From: Eretmocerus hayati
Lineage: Eukaryota > Arthropoda > Insecta > Hymenoptera > Aphelinidae
Direction: 5' to 3'
Assembly (NCBI GenBank): GCA_029851415.1
Contig: CM056741.1
Coordinates: 69,492,282 to 69,556,281, forward strand
Length of the DNA: 64,000 bases
Shown: positions 35,161 to 46,800 of the stretch, piece after piece
Numbering within the stretch: the first letter of the stretch is position 1
Layout: every line of letters starts with the position of its first letter
Notes under the pieces: generated by a model
What the model was told of the DNA's origin: nothing
The model's database searches: none
Seen by the model: only the letters and a program-made list of their open reading frames with translations
Translations under genes and position numbers: made by a program

Positions 35161-36339
35161 ATAATTAAGAGCTCAGCCAAAATTTATCCGTCAGCTTCTC
35201 GCGCCTCGGGTTGCCTATCGTCAGAGGGTGAAGGGCGATGGGTGGCCGTATGGGTCATGGTTGGGTCATGGGTGGGTGGGTTGGTGGGTGAGTGGTCAGG
35301 TGGGTTGGTTGGTGGATGGATGGAGTGGAAATCACTAAAGTTCAAGTGATAGGTTTCACTGGATTTCAATGGAAATTTCACTGAAAATTCAGTGAGAATT
35401 TCACTAAAAATCAGTGAAAATTATTTCACTAAAAAATCAGTGAAAATTTCACCGAAAAATCAGTGGAAATTTCACTAAAAAATTAGTGAAAATTTCACTA
35501 AAAAATCAGTGAGAATTTCACTAAAAAATCAGTGAAAATTTCACTGAAAAATCAGAGGAAATCTCACTAAAAAATCAGTGAAAATTTCATTAAAATCCCA
35601 GTGGAAATTGCACTGATATTTCAGTGAAAATCGCTTGAATTCTAGTGGGAGTTCTACTGAGATTTCAATGAAGATAGTTGGAAATCGTTGGAAATCATTG
35701 AAAATCGTTGAAAATCGTTCAAGTTTCAGTGAAACTTTCACTGAAATTCCCGTGGAAACTTCTAGAGTTTCAGTGAAACTACATTTTTAGTAAAATTACT
35801 GTGGAAATTTCTAAAGTTTCAGTGGAAATCGCTCAAGTTTCCACCGTCTATTAGATTTGAATAGTTGTCTATTTCAGTATAATTGCATCATCGGATGTAA
35901 ATAACTATTTCGAAATTAGTGTATTGATTGAGTCAAACGAGATGGGCAATAAGGGTATACATGTTATTCATTGCTGAAGAGAGAAATATCCTTCGTGGTT
36001 AGTTTTTCATCTCGGTACAAATCGTAAGTGAGGTAGGATTCATAAGGCGAATAATTGTAGATTTTGCAATATCCTTTCAACAAACTAAATTAATTGAGCG
36101 AAATTTCCAGATTCTTACTGGAGATTCAGGAACCTCACTATGCGCAACCTTACACCAACTCAATAGTTCTCAATCACAGTTACTAGGTTACATCAAGGAA
36201 ATTATTTTTTCCGAATCCACTGTATTATGAAATCTCAGCGTTACATTGTTGAACTACAGAAGCATTTCAGGGGCTCATACCATATCAGAGACGCTTCCAA
36301 GCCGGACGAGCGTTAGCGAGGTAGGCAATAACGCTAGTA
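35161..36339. mobile_element. Element with conserved ends and private minisatellite, copy 2
   Basis: Sister of 29241-30032: the same head (TAATTAAGAGCTCAGCCAAA, TCGGGTTGCC, GGTGAAGGGCGATGGGTGG) and tail (GTTGAACTACAGAAGCATTT ... GACGAGCGTTAGCGAGGTAG). Its middle holds a G-rich GGTGGGT tract (35240-35325) and a long array of 22-24-base hairpin units (35335-35830) absent from copy 1. Confidence 0.6.
35335..35830. repeat. Minisatellite of self-complementary units
   Basis: More than ten units of the type TTTCACTRAAAAATCAGTGA AA, in which TTTCACTG and CAGTGAAA are inverted and flank an A-rich loop. Units decay toward the 3' side, where TTTCAGTGAAA and longer variants appear. Short frames here are artefacts of the repeat. 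Confidence 0.85.
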
Positions 36340-38343
36340 TGCAATGAAGTGACGATCGTGAAACAAGCCTTTCCGATTCTAGAAGCTTTTTCCGTATTCT
36401 TTTTATTGATTTTTCCATAATCGACTACATCGTCACACACGCTCCAAGAGTCTCGAGGGAAAAAGAACCAATTGTGACATGTCAGGGGCTGCAAAATGAA
36501 TTATTAGAATGGTTTGATATATATGCGCGCTTCCACGTGGCGACTGATTAGGTTTCAGATTCTTTTGTCTCCAGGGCGCGTCGGGTCAACATAAGTCGTT
36601 CAAATGCGTCCAGTAATTTCAGAAACCTGCAATTTGGTATGACACATATAATTCCAATAAAAACGCTATAGAACGTATCCCAAAGTATTTCAAATTCTCC
36701 GTAAGAAATTGAAATTATGCTATTGCTTAGGTGCCTACTATACCATTCAGACTGAAATCCTCTATGTAAGAGTCTTCTATGACTTCTACTGCACTCAAAG
36801 CAACGAGTTTGAGGAGTTCTTCTTTACCGATTTGGTTCATGAATCCGAGTTGTACAGAGTCTCGAAGCCTAAAGATTCTCCGCAAATTTTTCCGCAAGAT
36901 ACATGTACATGAAGGAGAAAATGTGAGATTGATAACTTCATTTTCAGAAGATTGAAAAACACTCAAATTTGTGAATTTTGAATGTCAAATCTACATTAGT
37001 CTGAGATATCCCATCTGGTTGCCAAGTAAGAAGAAATTCACTACAAAATGTGAGGTACATCTCTTGTAAATTCTCAGGAAGTGCATATCAACAAAGTGTA
37101 ACTTTATTCATTCGATGGGTAAAAATTTTCGAGAACCCTGACAATCAGATCATAAACATGACAGTAAACATAAGATCGATGGAGAATATAAAACCCTATT
37201 AGTAAGGAGAGGAACACTTTTTCATGGAAGGCTCAAGTAGAAATTTAGGATAGTTGAACTTTCGCGAGGAGGAGAGAAGAAAATTTTCTTTGCGTCGCTA
37301 TTGAAAGTTAGTCGTGAATCAACTATCGACGGGCCAACCCGAAAATTCAACGGCGAAACTGAATGGCTGACGTTGAATTGGGGGAATCTGGCATTCCACA
37401 AAGTCCAATCCAAGAGAAAAGAGTCTACAGTAGCATCATAGTTGCGAGGAACTCTGGGATCAAAGTTTACTCACTGCTTCAATGCATGAGCCCTTGAAGT
37501 AAGTTTGTAAAGGAAACCGACCGCATGAAAGTTGAAAGCCTCTCAATCGAAACCTGTTCGAAGAATGGCATGCATTCTTCGAAGAATCAGAATAGTTGGG
37601 AACACTTTACGCAGATGGAATTTGGAAAGGCTTGTAAAATCACTTCTCGAGATTCATCTGAAATGATGCACCAAAATATAAAATTTAAGTACCTCATCTT
37701 GAAAAGGTGTGTTGCTGAGCCCAGACTTATGTAACAGAATTTTGGAGTTGATAGACGATTGATGAATCAATCGTGATACAGGTTTCCCTCGGATAACGCG
37801 GTTTTGGATAACGCGGTTTTGGTTATACGCTGTTTTGGGAACGCCACCTTTTTCACTTTAAATCCCTTCGACGTCATCATGACGCCGAAGCTTCGGCGTT
37901 ATCGCTCTTCGACGTGAAATCAGTCCAAATTCGACGCGAAATCACGCCGAACGAAGACTTCGGAGTCACGTTTCGACGTCGAGTTTCGTATAAGGGTGAC
38001 AGGCGTCAAAGCTTTCGACTTGATGAGCGATTTGGTGCAAACGTAACCTCCTCACTCGAATGAGCACTTAGAAGAATTGAGACATGGACGTGATCATTCA
38101 GCTCTGCTATCAATGAACATTATAGTCAGAATTTTGAGTGAGCTGAAGAGGTTTAATCCTCAGAAAATTGAGATGATTCATTTGTTGTTCAAGATTTGTT
38201 TAATCACCACACCTACGTGGTTCGAGACTTGAATAACACAGATTTTGATTATTGAGTCTTTGATATTTTTGCCAAGATATTCAGAGTATACAAACTTTTT
38301 GAGAAATTTTCTTACCAATTATCATAATTGATGGATACATCTA
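36340..38343. other. No gene recognised; GACGTC-rich palindromic patch at 37780-37990
   Basis: Mostly plain AT-rich sequence. At 37557-37583 there is a perfect stem TTCGAAGAATG/CATTCTTCGAA. From 37780 a tandem GGATAACGCGGTTTT starts a patch rich in TCGACGTC words with an 18-base perfect palindrome at 37882-37899, bounded by CCCTTCGACGTC and GACGTCGAGTTTCG...AAGGG. It may be a degraded DNA element. Confidence 0.45.
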
Positions 38344-39124
38344 CAGTACCGTTCAAAAGTTCTCGATGGGTGATCCATCGAGTACCCTGACTTGCAACAG
38401 CGATAAGTCGAATTTTATACGTTGTATGAAAATTTTCAAAGAAGCATTCCAAAGAGCAAAAAAAATACTCACTTTTACCGCGTTTGGATAAATTTTATCG
38501 AATATTTTTGAAGGTCCCACACGCTGATGAGGAAGTAGAAAAATTTTTTTACTTCCATTGAGACGCCTGCAGTTTTGATGCAAATAAAGATACGGCAATT
38601 CTGAAGAAAGCATCTTGTAGAGCGGAAAAAATGCTATGTGTAGCCATTTTTTGATTATTTTTTACGTACCGCGTGTGAGAACGTACGAGCTGTCTAGATA
38701 CCCAAAACCACTGTTCATCGCCAGAAACGGCACAGAAAACGGTGAAAAACATGATTTTGGGGATTCGGACAGCTCGTACATTCTCACACGAGTTACGTAA
38801 AAAGTAATAAAAAAAAAAGTTACACATAGCATTTTCTCCCCTCTACAAGATGCTTTTTTCAGAATTGCCGTATCTCCATTCGCATTAAAACTGCAGGTGT
38901 CTCAATGAAAGTAAAAAATTTTAAGATTTTCTATTTTTCCACCAGCGTGTAGGATCTCCAAAAATACTCGATGAATATCATCCAAACGCAGTAAAAGTTA
39001 GTATTTTTCTGTTCTTTAAAATGTTCTTTGAAAAATTCCCGCACGAAGCATAGAACTCGACTTATCGATGTTGCAAGTCGGGGTACTCGAGGGATAACCC
39101 ATCGAGAACTTTTGAACGGTACTG
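38344..39124. mobile_element. mariner/Tc1-type foldback MITE, 781 bp, TA target site
   Basis: CAGTACCGTTCAAAAGTTCT at 38344 and its exact inverse at the right end (to 39124), each flanked by TA (38342-38343 and 39125-39126). Inverted similarity continues for at least 75 bases and, with mismatches, to the centre near 38734 (GAGAACGTACGAGCTGTC against GACAGCTCGTACATTCTC). It is non-coding and mobilised in trans if at all. The CAGT start and TA duplication are typical of the Tc1/mariner superfamily. Confidence 0.85.
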
Positions 39125-39168
39125 TATTTGTAACTGCTTGCAGGTTGTACAAGTACTCTGTAATTTGA

Positions 39169-40173
39169 ATCCTTCCCCCTCAATTCACTTTTTTCAAAAG
39201 TATAACTTGGCGAGTATGAGTTTGTTCCTCAAAATTTATTGATTTTTATCAGGTTTTCACAGTAAAAATGATGATTGATTCAATTCAGCTGTATTACATA
39301 GTTTCAACTCTTGAAAGGAATGAAATCAAAGGAACTATGTCGAGTATTTCTGTAAGTTTGAGAGACCAATTGGTTAACCATTTTCCGGGCAAAATACTTA
39401 TGGCATTGTTTCAACTCGCGAAAGGAATGAAATGAATAAGAAACCATGTCGAGAGTTTTTCGAACAAGTTTGATTGTATAAGGTGATAGATTTCGGCAAT
39501 TTTGCACGGTCTTTCTTATTCGTTGATTATTAAAACCAGAACTTGAATGAGGAAAATTGAAGAAGTCAAGTATAGTTGATTAAAGAATCACGCTAATTAT
39601 TCTCGAAACTGTAGATTTTTCTTTGAAAATGTGGAGCGAATAATCACTCGTTGCTCTCTCATGTATTATATGAACTATCATATAAGAGCGACGAGTGATT
39701 ATTCGCTCCACATTTTCAAAGAAAAATCTACAGTTTCGAGAATAATTAGCGTGATTCTTTAATCAACTATACTTGACTTCTTCAATTTTCCTCATTCAAG
39801 TTCTGGTTTTAATAATCAACGAATAAGAAAGACCGTGCAAAATTGCCGAAATCTATCACTTTATACAATCAAACTTGTTCGAAAAACTCTCGACATGGTT
39901 TCTTATTCATTTCATTCCTTTCGCGAGTTGAAACAATGCCATAAGTATTTTGCCCGGAAAATGGTTAACCAATTGGTCTCTCAAACTTACAGAAATACTC
40001 GACATAGTTCCTTTGATTTCATTCCTTTCAAGAGTTGAAACTATGTAATACAGCTGAATTGAATGAATCATCATTTTTACTGTGAAAACCTGATAAAAAT
40101 CAATAAATTTTAAAGAACAAACTCATACTCGCCAAGTTATACTTTTGAAAAAAGTGAATTGAGGGGGAAGGAT
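39169..40173. mobile_element. Young 1.0-kb palindromic element
   Basis: Arms 39169-39657 and 39685-40173 (489 bases each) with a 27-base loop; I counted about five single-base differences. Ends ATCCTTCCCCCTCAATTC and inverse. TAATTT flanks it on both sides (39161-39166 and 40175-40180), a candidate 6-bp target duplication. The 67-codon frames in both arms are mirror images and resemble no known protein. Confidence 0.82.
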
Positions 40174-40304
40174 CTAATTTCTTTCTTATGAAAATCAAAA
40201 CGAAGAAATCAACTTCCTCATCTGATCACAGCTTTTGAGAATCTGTTAATCACATATCCCTCTAGAATATGAATAATTATTTCACTCGGATCATCTTTTT
40301 GATC

Positions 40305-40678
40305 AAGTTGACTTGGAGCGGCTCTTGATTTACTTGAGAAATTCTTCAATATTATTCCACCCAAGTATTGATTCTATATTTTTAAACAAGACATTTCTCC
40401 TTATCTCATTCTAGATCTTACCTCATTTATAAGAAATTAGAAAATTTCCCTATTGCAATCATAACATAATGCTTGAACAATATTAGACATTCCTCATTCT
40501 GAGAAAAAGTTGGGATGTTATGATTGTGGTTAGGAATCTCCTGATTCCTCATTGTTCAGGATATGTTTCAGAACCAGAAGATTAACATATGCCTGGTTAC
40601 AAACATGATATCAATATTTGGAGTGAAATAGTATTGAGGAATAATACAAGAGGAGCAAAAGCCGCTCCAAGTCAACTT
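40305..40678. mobile_element. Foldback MITE, 374 bp
   Basis: AAGTTGACTTGGAGCGGC at the left and GCCGCTCCAAGTCAACTT at the right are exact inverses. Similarity continues as TCAATATTATTCC against GGAATAATA. The interior is partly self-complementary. Confidence 0.72.
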
Positions 40679-41976
40679 TAGTGACAAGAAAATTTGAGTG
40701 ACATAGGTTTTGCTACCCTGTATAAATATTTGATTCCCTGATAGTCAAAAGTTGTGAGCAGAATTTCAAGCTTCAACTCCTATAAAGTCCAGAAACCCAT
40801 ATTCCCATCTTATGGAGCGCTTGAATATCTTCTTCACATCACATCTCAACTCATGAATTACAACACATGATTTCAAACTTTCTTGGAGCAGCAATAACTC
40901 TGCTAGATATTTTTAGTAGTACTACATGGACCCATGAGTTGCATGTATGATTGTGACGATGAAAGAGTTATTGATCTGGATCTGAAAGATTGTGGGAGTG
41001 TGTGGTAGTTCTATCAAATGCGCTTGGCCACTTGCCAATATTTCTTGTCACATATCAGCTTTCAAACTTCTCACTTGATGACACCAATGAATAAAACTCA
41101 AAATCAGCCCAGAAGCAGTCAAAATAATAAAATGTATTGTCTGGTCCTTACAGCGATATCGACTCTGGATTGTAATATCAATAGACCAAGAGTAAAGTAA
41201 TGCCCGCTCAATCCCTATTCATTTAGATTATTCAGTGTATGCATGTAATCAATCACTGAAACTTCCCATCCATCTTTTGACTGAATGTTTGGAGAAAAAA
41301 ACATTGAAAGCAATATCACAAGTATTAACGCAGATGAAGTGACTCATTGGACTATAAAGCCATATCCTCATGTACTTTGCAAATGCTCTCTGAGTTTTCT
41401 GAAGAGATTTAGTACTGCATCACATACAAAACTTCAAAGTTGCATCTATAAACTAATCTGATGGGGCAAAGAATCCCAGCATACATCTTGCACAGGTTTT
41501 CTCAATATACCGCGTTTAAGAATACCTTACTCTCAATAGCTCCTTTTGCCATGGAAAAATACACATTTTGCATCTATTTTGTCCAAACAAGATAATAAAA
41601 AATAATGCATGCACTAATTGAGATTGCAGCACCGCGATGCATGGCGATGTAAACAAAGCAGACGGATCTTCTCTCTCTCTCTCACTCTCACTCGCTCGTC
41701 GACAACTCTCGAATCGAAGCTGTTCGTTCGAGGTCTAAACAAATCGAGGCTGCATTCGAGGTCTAAACAAATCGAATGGATAATTTTTTTGAGGTGGTGA
41801 AAATTGGCGAAGAGAAATAAAAGTCCCAGCGATCAGAATCGGAAAATTGATGACACTAATAGTGAGTCCGTATTAAAACAGCGCTGAATAGAGAGGCAGG
41901 AGATGTTTGTGCACCCGGGTGGTTGAAATAAGTAAGGTGGGAAAAATGTGTGAGGTTAGAAAACCCCCAATTCATA
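40679..41976. other. No gene recognised
   Basis: AT-rich sequence with a short CT microsatellite at about 41670-41695. Two neighbouring repeats of GAGGTCTAAACAAATCGA occur around 41730-41776. Confidence 0.45.
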
Positions 41977-42096
41977 GTATATTATATCATCCAGTGCGAA
42001 AGTGGCGACTTGTGAGGGGTCGTGCTGGACGTCGGCGAAGCCGACGTCCTGCACGAGCCCTAACAAGTCGTCACTTTCGCACGTGATATATATACT
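41977..42096. mobile_element. 120-bp hairpin MITE
   Basis: AGTGCGAAAGTGGCGACTTG ... GTCGTGCTGGACGTCGGC pairs with GCCGACGTCCTGCACGAGC ... CAAGTCGTCACTTTCGCA, and the flanks TATATTATAT/GATATATATA extend the stem. CATCCAGTGCGAAA recurs alone at 51254. Confidence 0.7.
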
Positions 42097-42248
42097 ATTT
42101 TATATTACGAGTACTGGAAAGTGCGCAACCAAGTGATGTCGTTCCATCGAAAATTTAAACAATTATTAACTTTTTTTTCACTGAAAACTCTTCCAATTTG
42201 TTCGTGTCGCTGTGCTTCTAGCAGACGCTTGCGGCGCGCGCATCCCAC

Positions 42249-42403
42249 TTTCGATGCGTTGTTCTATATCTATCATTGCGAGTTCGGACGACAAACAGAC
42301 ATCTGCATTACCTATGAATATATAGAACAACGCATCGAAAGTAAAATAATCACATGTTTGGAAATCTGTATGACCGATGAATATATAGAACAACGCATCG
42401 AAA
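42249..42403. repeat. TATAGAACAACGCATCGAAA repeat, three copies
   Basis: Direct copies at 42321-42340 and 42384-42403 (63-base period) and an inverted copy at 42249-42268. The 132-codon frame that crosses this region is explained by the repeat. Confidence 0.75.
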
Positions 42404-42506
42404 ATGAAATGCATGATCACAAGACAGACAGACATCTGTATTACCGGTCATATTGTAATCTGCATTTTTTAATAACGAGAAATTTTTCACTGTCACTCTC
42501 TTATGT

Positions 42507-43004
42507 CCCTAACACTTGATCATAATTCAATTCATTACAAAATGAAAAATAAGTAAAAGTCTAACGATGAATTGTATATAACTTCATGAATGAACATTAT
42601 TGAGGAGTTAGAAATGATTTTTCCAGTCCTCGATATGTAGTACTTTCCAAACTCTCACTTGAAACCGTCGAACAAATGATCAAAAATCCTGTAAAAATTA
42701 CTACTTCAATTTTTATATATTATGAAAGCGTAGGGTGTCTAAGAAGAGGATGCAATGTACTTTCCTTTCCATGGCAGCCTACGTTTCCCTGATATATAAA
42801 TTTTGAGGTAGATTTTTTTATTGAATTTTTGATAATTTGTTCAACGGTTAAATGAGAATTTGGAAAGTACTACATCAGAGATTGGGTGAATCATTCTCAA
42901 CTTTTCAATAGCGCCTTTCATGATGAACTTATAATACAATTCATTGTTACACCTTTACTTATTTTTCACTTTTCAATGAATTGAATTACGTACAAGTGTT
43001 AGGG
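42507..43004. mobile_element. Foldback MITE, 498 bp, CCCTAACACTTG ends
   Basis: CCCTAACACTTG ... AATTCAATTCATT ... AAAAATAAGTAAA at the left are mirrored at the right (GTGTTAGGG at 42996-43004). Pairing continues through TGTAGTACTTTCCAAAYTCT and GAACAAATKATCAAAAAT to the centre near 42755. Non-coding. Confidence 0.8.
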
Positions 43005-43024
43005 TACCAGAGAACTACAGTCAG

Positions 43025-43605
43025 AAAACTCTCGCCGGTACAAAAGATGGGCCTCCATAGAGCGTCTGCCTTATGAATTTTTCTTGTCTATTTTATTTCG
43101 TCCTTTTCAGTTGGAATCAATCTCATAGCCACCTATGAACTTCATCATTGGTTTTGTCTATCCAATTTTCACATCTTGGATAACAAATAGCTTTTGAGAA
43201 TACCAAATGATTAGTAGACTGGATGAAATCCCTCTCCTCTCATATGAACCATCGGACTTTATTCGTTGACATTTTGATTCCCAAGTATAGTTTTTGAGAT
43301 TAGTAACAGGGCATGCATTCTCGTTGGTACAAAACATGGGCCTTCATAGAAGCGTCTCCCTCATGATTTTCTCACATTCATTTTAGGTTGTCCTTTTTAG
43401 TTGAAATCAATATCATAGCGCCCATGAACTTCATCATTGGTTTTGTCTATCCAATTTTCACATTTTGAATAACAAGTAACTTTCGAGAATACCAACTGAT
43501 TAGTAGATTCGATGAAATCCCTTTCATATAAACACACGGACTCAATTCTTTGATATTTTTATTGCCAATAGTAACACGGCATGCACATTTTCTATGAATG
43601 TCACT
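43025..43605. repeat. Tandem duplication, two units of about 289 bp
   Basis: Unit 1 and unit 2 share GGTACAAAA.ATGGGCC, then AACTTCATCATTGGTTTTGT and GATTAGTAGA, at an offset of 289 bases. They differ by many point changes and small deletions, so the duplication is old. Confidence 0.75.
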
Positions 43606-43730
43606 GAATATCACTGAGGGATCTGACAAGAACTTGTTCACACATTATTCTATATCTATCTAACCCTGTACACCAATTTGTGAGATAGTGGACTGTTTCT
43701 AGTTACCAGGGTTTTTCATGAATTCAAAAA

Positions 43731-43871
43731 AATAGTACATTTCCATACAAGGGTGAAGAATAAGTTTTACACCCGTGTATCGAGTACTATTTTTTGACAA
43801 ACTGTGTGAAAAAGTGGAAAATCAGTGCGGAAAAGTTACTTTTTTGCAGTGTGTCAAAAAATAACTATCTC
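43731..43871. repeat. Hairpin repeat family with ACACCCGTGTA core, copy 2
   Basis: ATACAAGGGTGAAGAATAAG then TTTTACACCCGTGTATCGAG and TTTTTTGACAAACTGTGTGA. It matches 12825-12960 in order and spacing. TTTGACAAACTGTG and its inverse CAGTGTGTCAAA also face each other. Confidence 0.6.
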
Positions 43872-46800
43872 ACTCGATTCTACTCTCCAACAGTAGGTCA
43901 GATTTTTTAAAACGTTCTGAAAGTATATTATAAAGCACACCATCCTGTCTGATATTGAATATTAGGAGCTGACAGCTGAGTAACATAGCTGACACAAGAA
44001 AATAATGATCGAATCAATGCAGGAATCTGCTTTACCATACGCGGTTTTACTCGTATAAACGTTTGGCCTCGCGTCCTTACCATAGTTTTCGTTTCACGAC
44101 GCTTGAGAAGTGTGCACTTTCGATGCGTCGTCAACATCGTCAAGACGCATTGAAACGCGCACTTTCAAGTACGAGTAATATAAAAGTATATAAGGCACAG
44201 CGCCTCGCTCGATTTTTTGTCTGCTCATACTCGCCAGCGAGGCGCTATCGCGCCTCTTGATTTTAGCTTGAGAATGTGAACATTTCTTCAAAGAATGATT
44301 GTCATCGAGACTCACCCCTCGTTTTACACAAACAAGAAAAGTTTACGATTCCAACTATTCAAATCGCTGACCAAAAATTTTTTGCCCGGGGACTTGAATA
44401 CTTTTTGTAGACTTCAACTTCAGCCGTACCTTTCGGGAAGGAAAATCTGAAGAAAAATACCAAGGTCTCTAATATAGAAATCTTGTAAGATGCACAAGGC
44501 AGTCTTGAGTGACGGACTCTTTCGAGAAAAGATCATAGTGAAGTACATCCTCTTGAAATTCTTCTTGAAAAAATGATTTTTTATATATGAAAATACGTGT
44601 ATAGACTTTCACGATGATTCGTATGGTTTTACAATTATCTGTACAATTTTACAACAATTTGTACACATTTACAAAGATTATTGATCAAGAGTATTATGGA
44701 AAACGCAATATGAAAAAAATGTTCATTCTTGGATGGTAAGTCGTGTGCGTCCTGGGACGTATCCCCTCTTTCCCCAGAAGGGCAATGCTGATAACGCGGT
44801 AGCCTCACGCAACGAAACTCGCGCGTTATTCGAGGAACGCCATCATTGACTTGTGTCCGCGAGACTCTACGGCGCGATGCTTGTGGCTCTGCTGGCAGTT
44901 TCGCTGTGTTTACAAACTGTTCATGGACCTATGTCACCGATCAAACTGTGGTTTGTTAGCTAGATCGATGGCACTTTTGAGCTACGTTGAACTACGGAGA
45001 TGCATCGTAGGATTTTGATGGAAAATTTGTAGAGATGAGAAGAATGGCGAAACACTTTGATTCTACTCTGATGTTTGTGCGTTCCATCTTTCCTGTCCGG
45101 ATCAGACTCTTCGGGGGGGGGGGGGGGGTATCCAGATGCCCACCGGAATGGCGTGATGGTCAGTTACACGAAGGCTTTTGCCACAGTTTGATCGGTGATA
45201 TATATATAATCAGTATGAATGGTCAATTCATCAACAGCAAAACTGTCTACAGAGCCACAAATACCATAGCCCCAATTTTCGAATGATTACGTAACAATAG
45301 TTCAAAAATCCAATCGATGGGTAATTCAAAGGACCAGTGAGTCCTGAAGCATGAGACTGTTCGAAATAGAAAAATGTTTGAGCGAAAAGTTGTGAAGGCT
45401 TCCATACTCCGCACCGGATTCACGCATCAATATAAGATGTACGGTTAGCTAATTCAAGTTGGAGAAGAAGGTGTTACTCACCAAGCACCCCAGTGAAATA
45501 ACGATATCGCCCGTGTTGTTGAATGAATGAGAAATTTGTAGGTGAAAAAAATTCCACGTGAGTCACGCTGTGTAGCAAAAACGAGGTAATAAGTACCGTA
45601 TTCGATCGAAGAAAGTAGATCGATTTCCGAGGGTGATGGGGGATTGGCGACAGGCACATTAATGCGTAAATTAGTTTGATGCTATACTCATCCATGGTCA
45701 ATGAAGAATGAAAAGATCTTCAAGCCCTCCAAGGTGGAAATTTACCACTCATTTTTGTGAAAGTAGCAGTAAACTTGAATATAACTATTCGCATATGAGT
45801 CGACGAAATTCTCATCTAACGCTTCGTACATTTTCGTGCTTCAATGACCGAAAAATTCGCGATAGAAACAAAGTGGTCTACAGAGGAAGAAGATTAAGCG
45901 TCTTGCTTGGCCTCTCACAGGCAGTATGGGATTATGAGATTTGAAAATCATAAGGACCGACTATATTCATGAATACTTATAACAAGTTTCAAGACGAGGG
46001 ATCCTCTAAGAATTCATACGTCATTACTTGTATCATAAAAATTTAAACTCGAAATACTATCAGATATCTTTTAGATGAGTGTATCAAGAGGAAATTATCA
46101 TCATCTCATTCATGTCAATCATAAAATCAATTTGGATGGGTCTTTGTCAATCAGTATAGCAAGCATCCCGCCTCATAATCAAGTATCATAGCCGAGCAAG
46201 AAGTTATCAACTTTCCTATGGAGGAAGAATCACGTCTAATTAAAGATGAACTTGAGCAACTTGGGCGCAAACGAAGAGTCTCGTGCCACTGGTCAGTTAT
46301 AAATAGAAAATGCTTTGATCCGCTGGCGAAGAAGACCAAAGAGGGATGTGCAAACGAATCTCGGACGGGTCCTGATCTCGGCCCGTCCGCCTACGTTCAA
46401 AGTCAACTTATCGATTGGTCACGGAGTTTCACTGAACACGTGCACCTACTGAGATACATAATATTTTATCGAGAGTCGACGATTAGTAAAGGTATGCATG
46501 CCGGTGAAAGGAGCTCACGGCTACCGATAAAGTTTTAAAGCTGCCGGTACATGCCAAAATTTGATGACATGCATGTTCGGCCCGAAATTCTGTTTGCCTC
46601 TGACAGGTGAAAATGAATGAGGTCGAATGAGGTCCTTCGGAAAAAGTCATTGCCGAGTGATTTTATATTAATGAACCACAATAAAAAAGTCAATCGAAGT
46701 CTAGCCATCTATTATAATGAACAGGTTCAGAAATTTGATTCGTATCAATTCATATCAAAACTCTATACCCACTAGGCATCTTACGCCCTAGCACGGTGAT

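Noticed and set aside
35335..35830. Regularly repeated short units considered as a CRISPR array
   Set aside because: There are no unique spacers, the units abut directly, and the genome is eukaryotic; it is a minisatellite.
42121..42519. 132-codon plus-strand open frame
   Set aside because: It runs across the three-copy 20-base repeat; the repeated peptide YIEQRIE is a by-product of that repeat.
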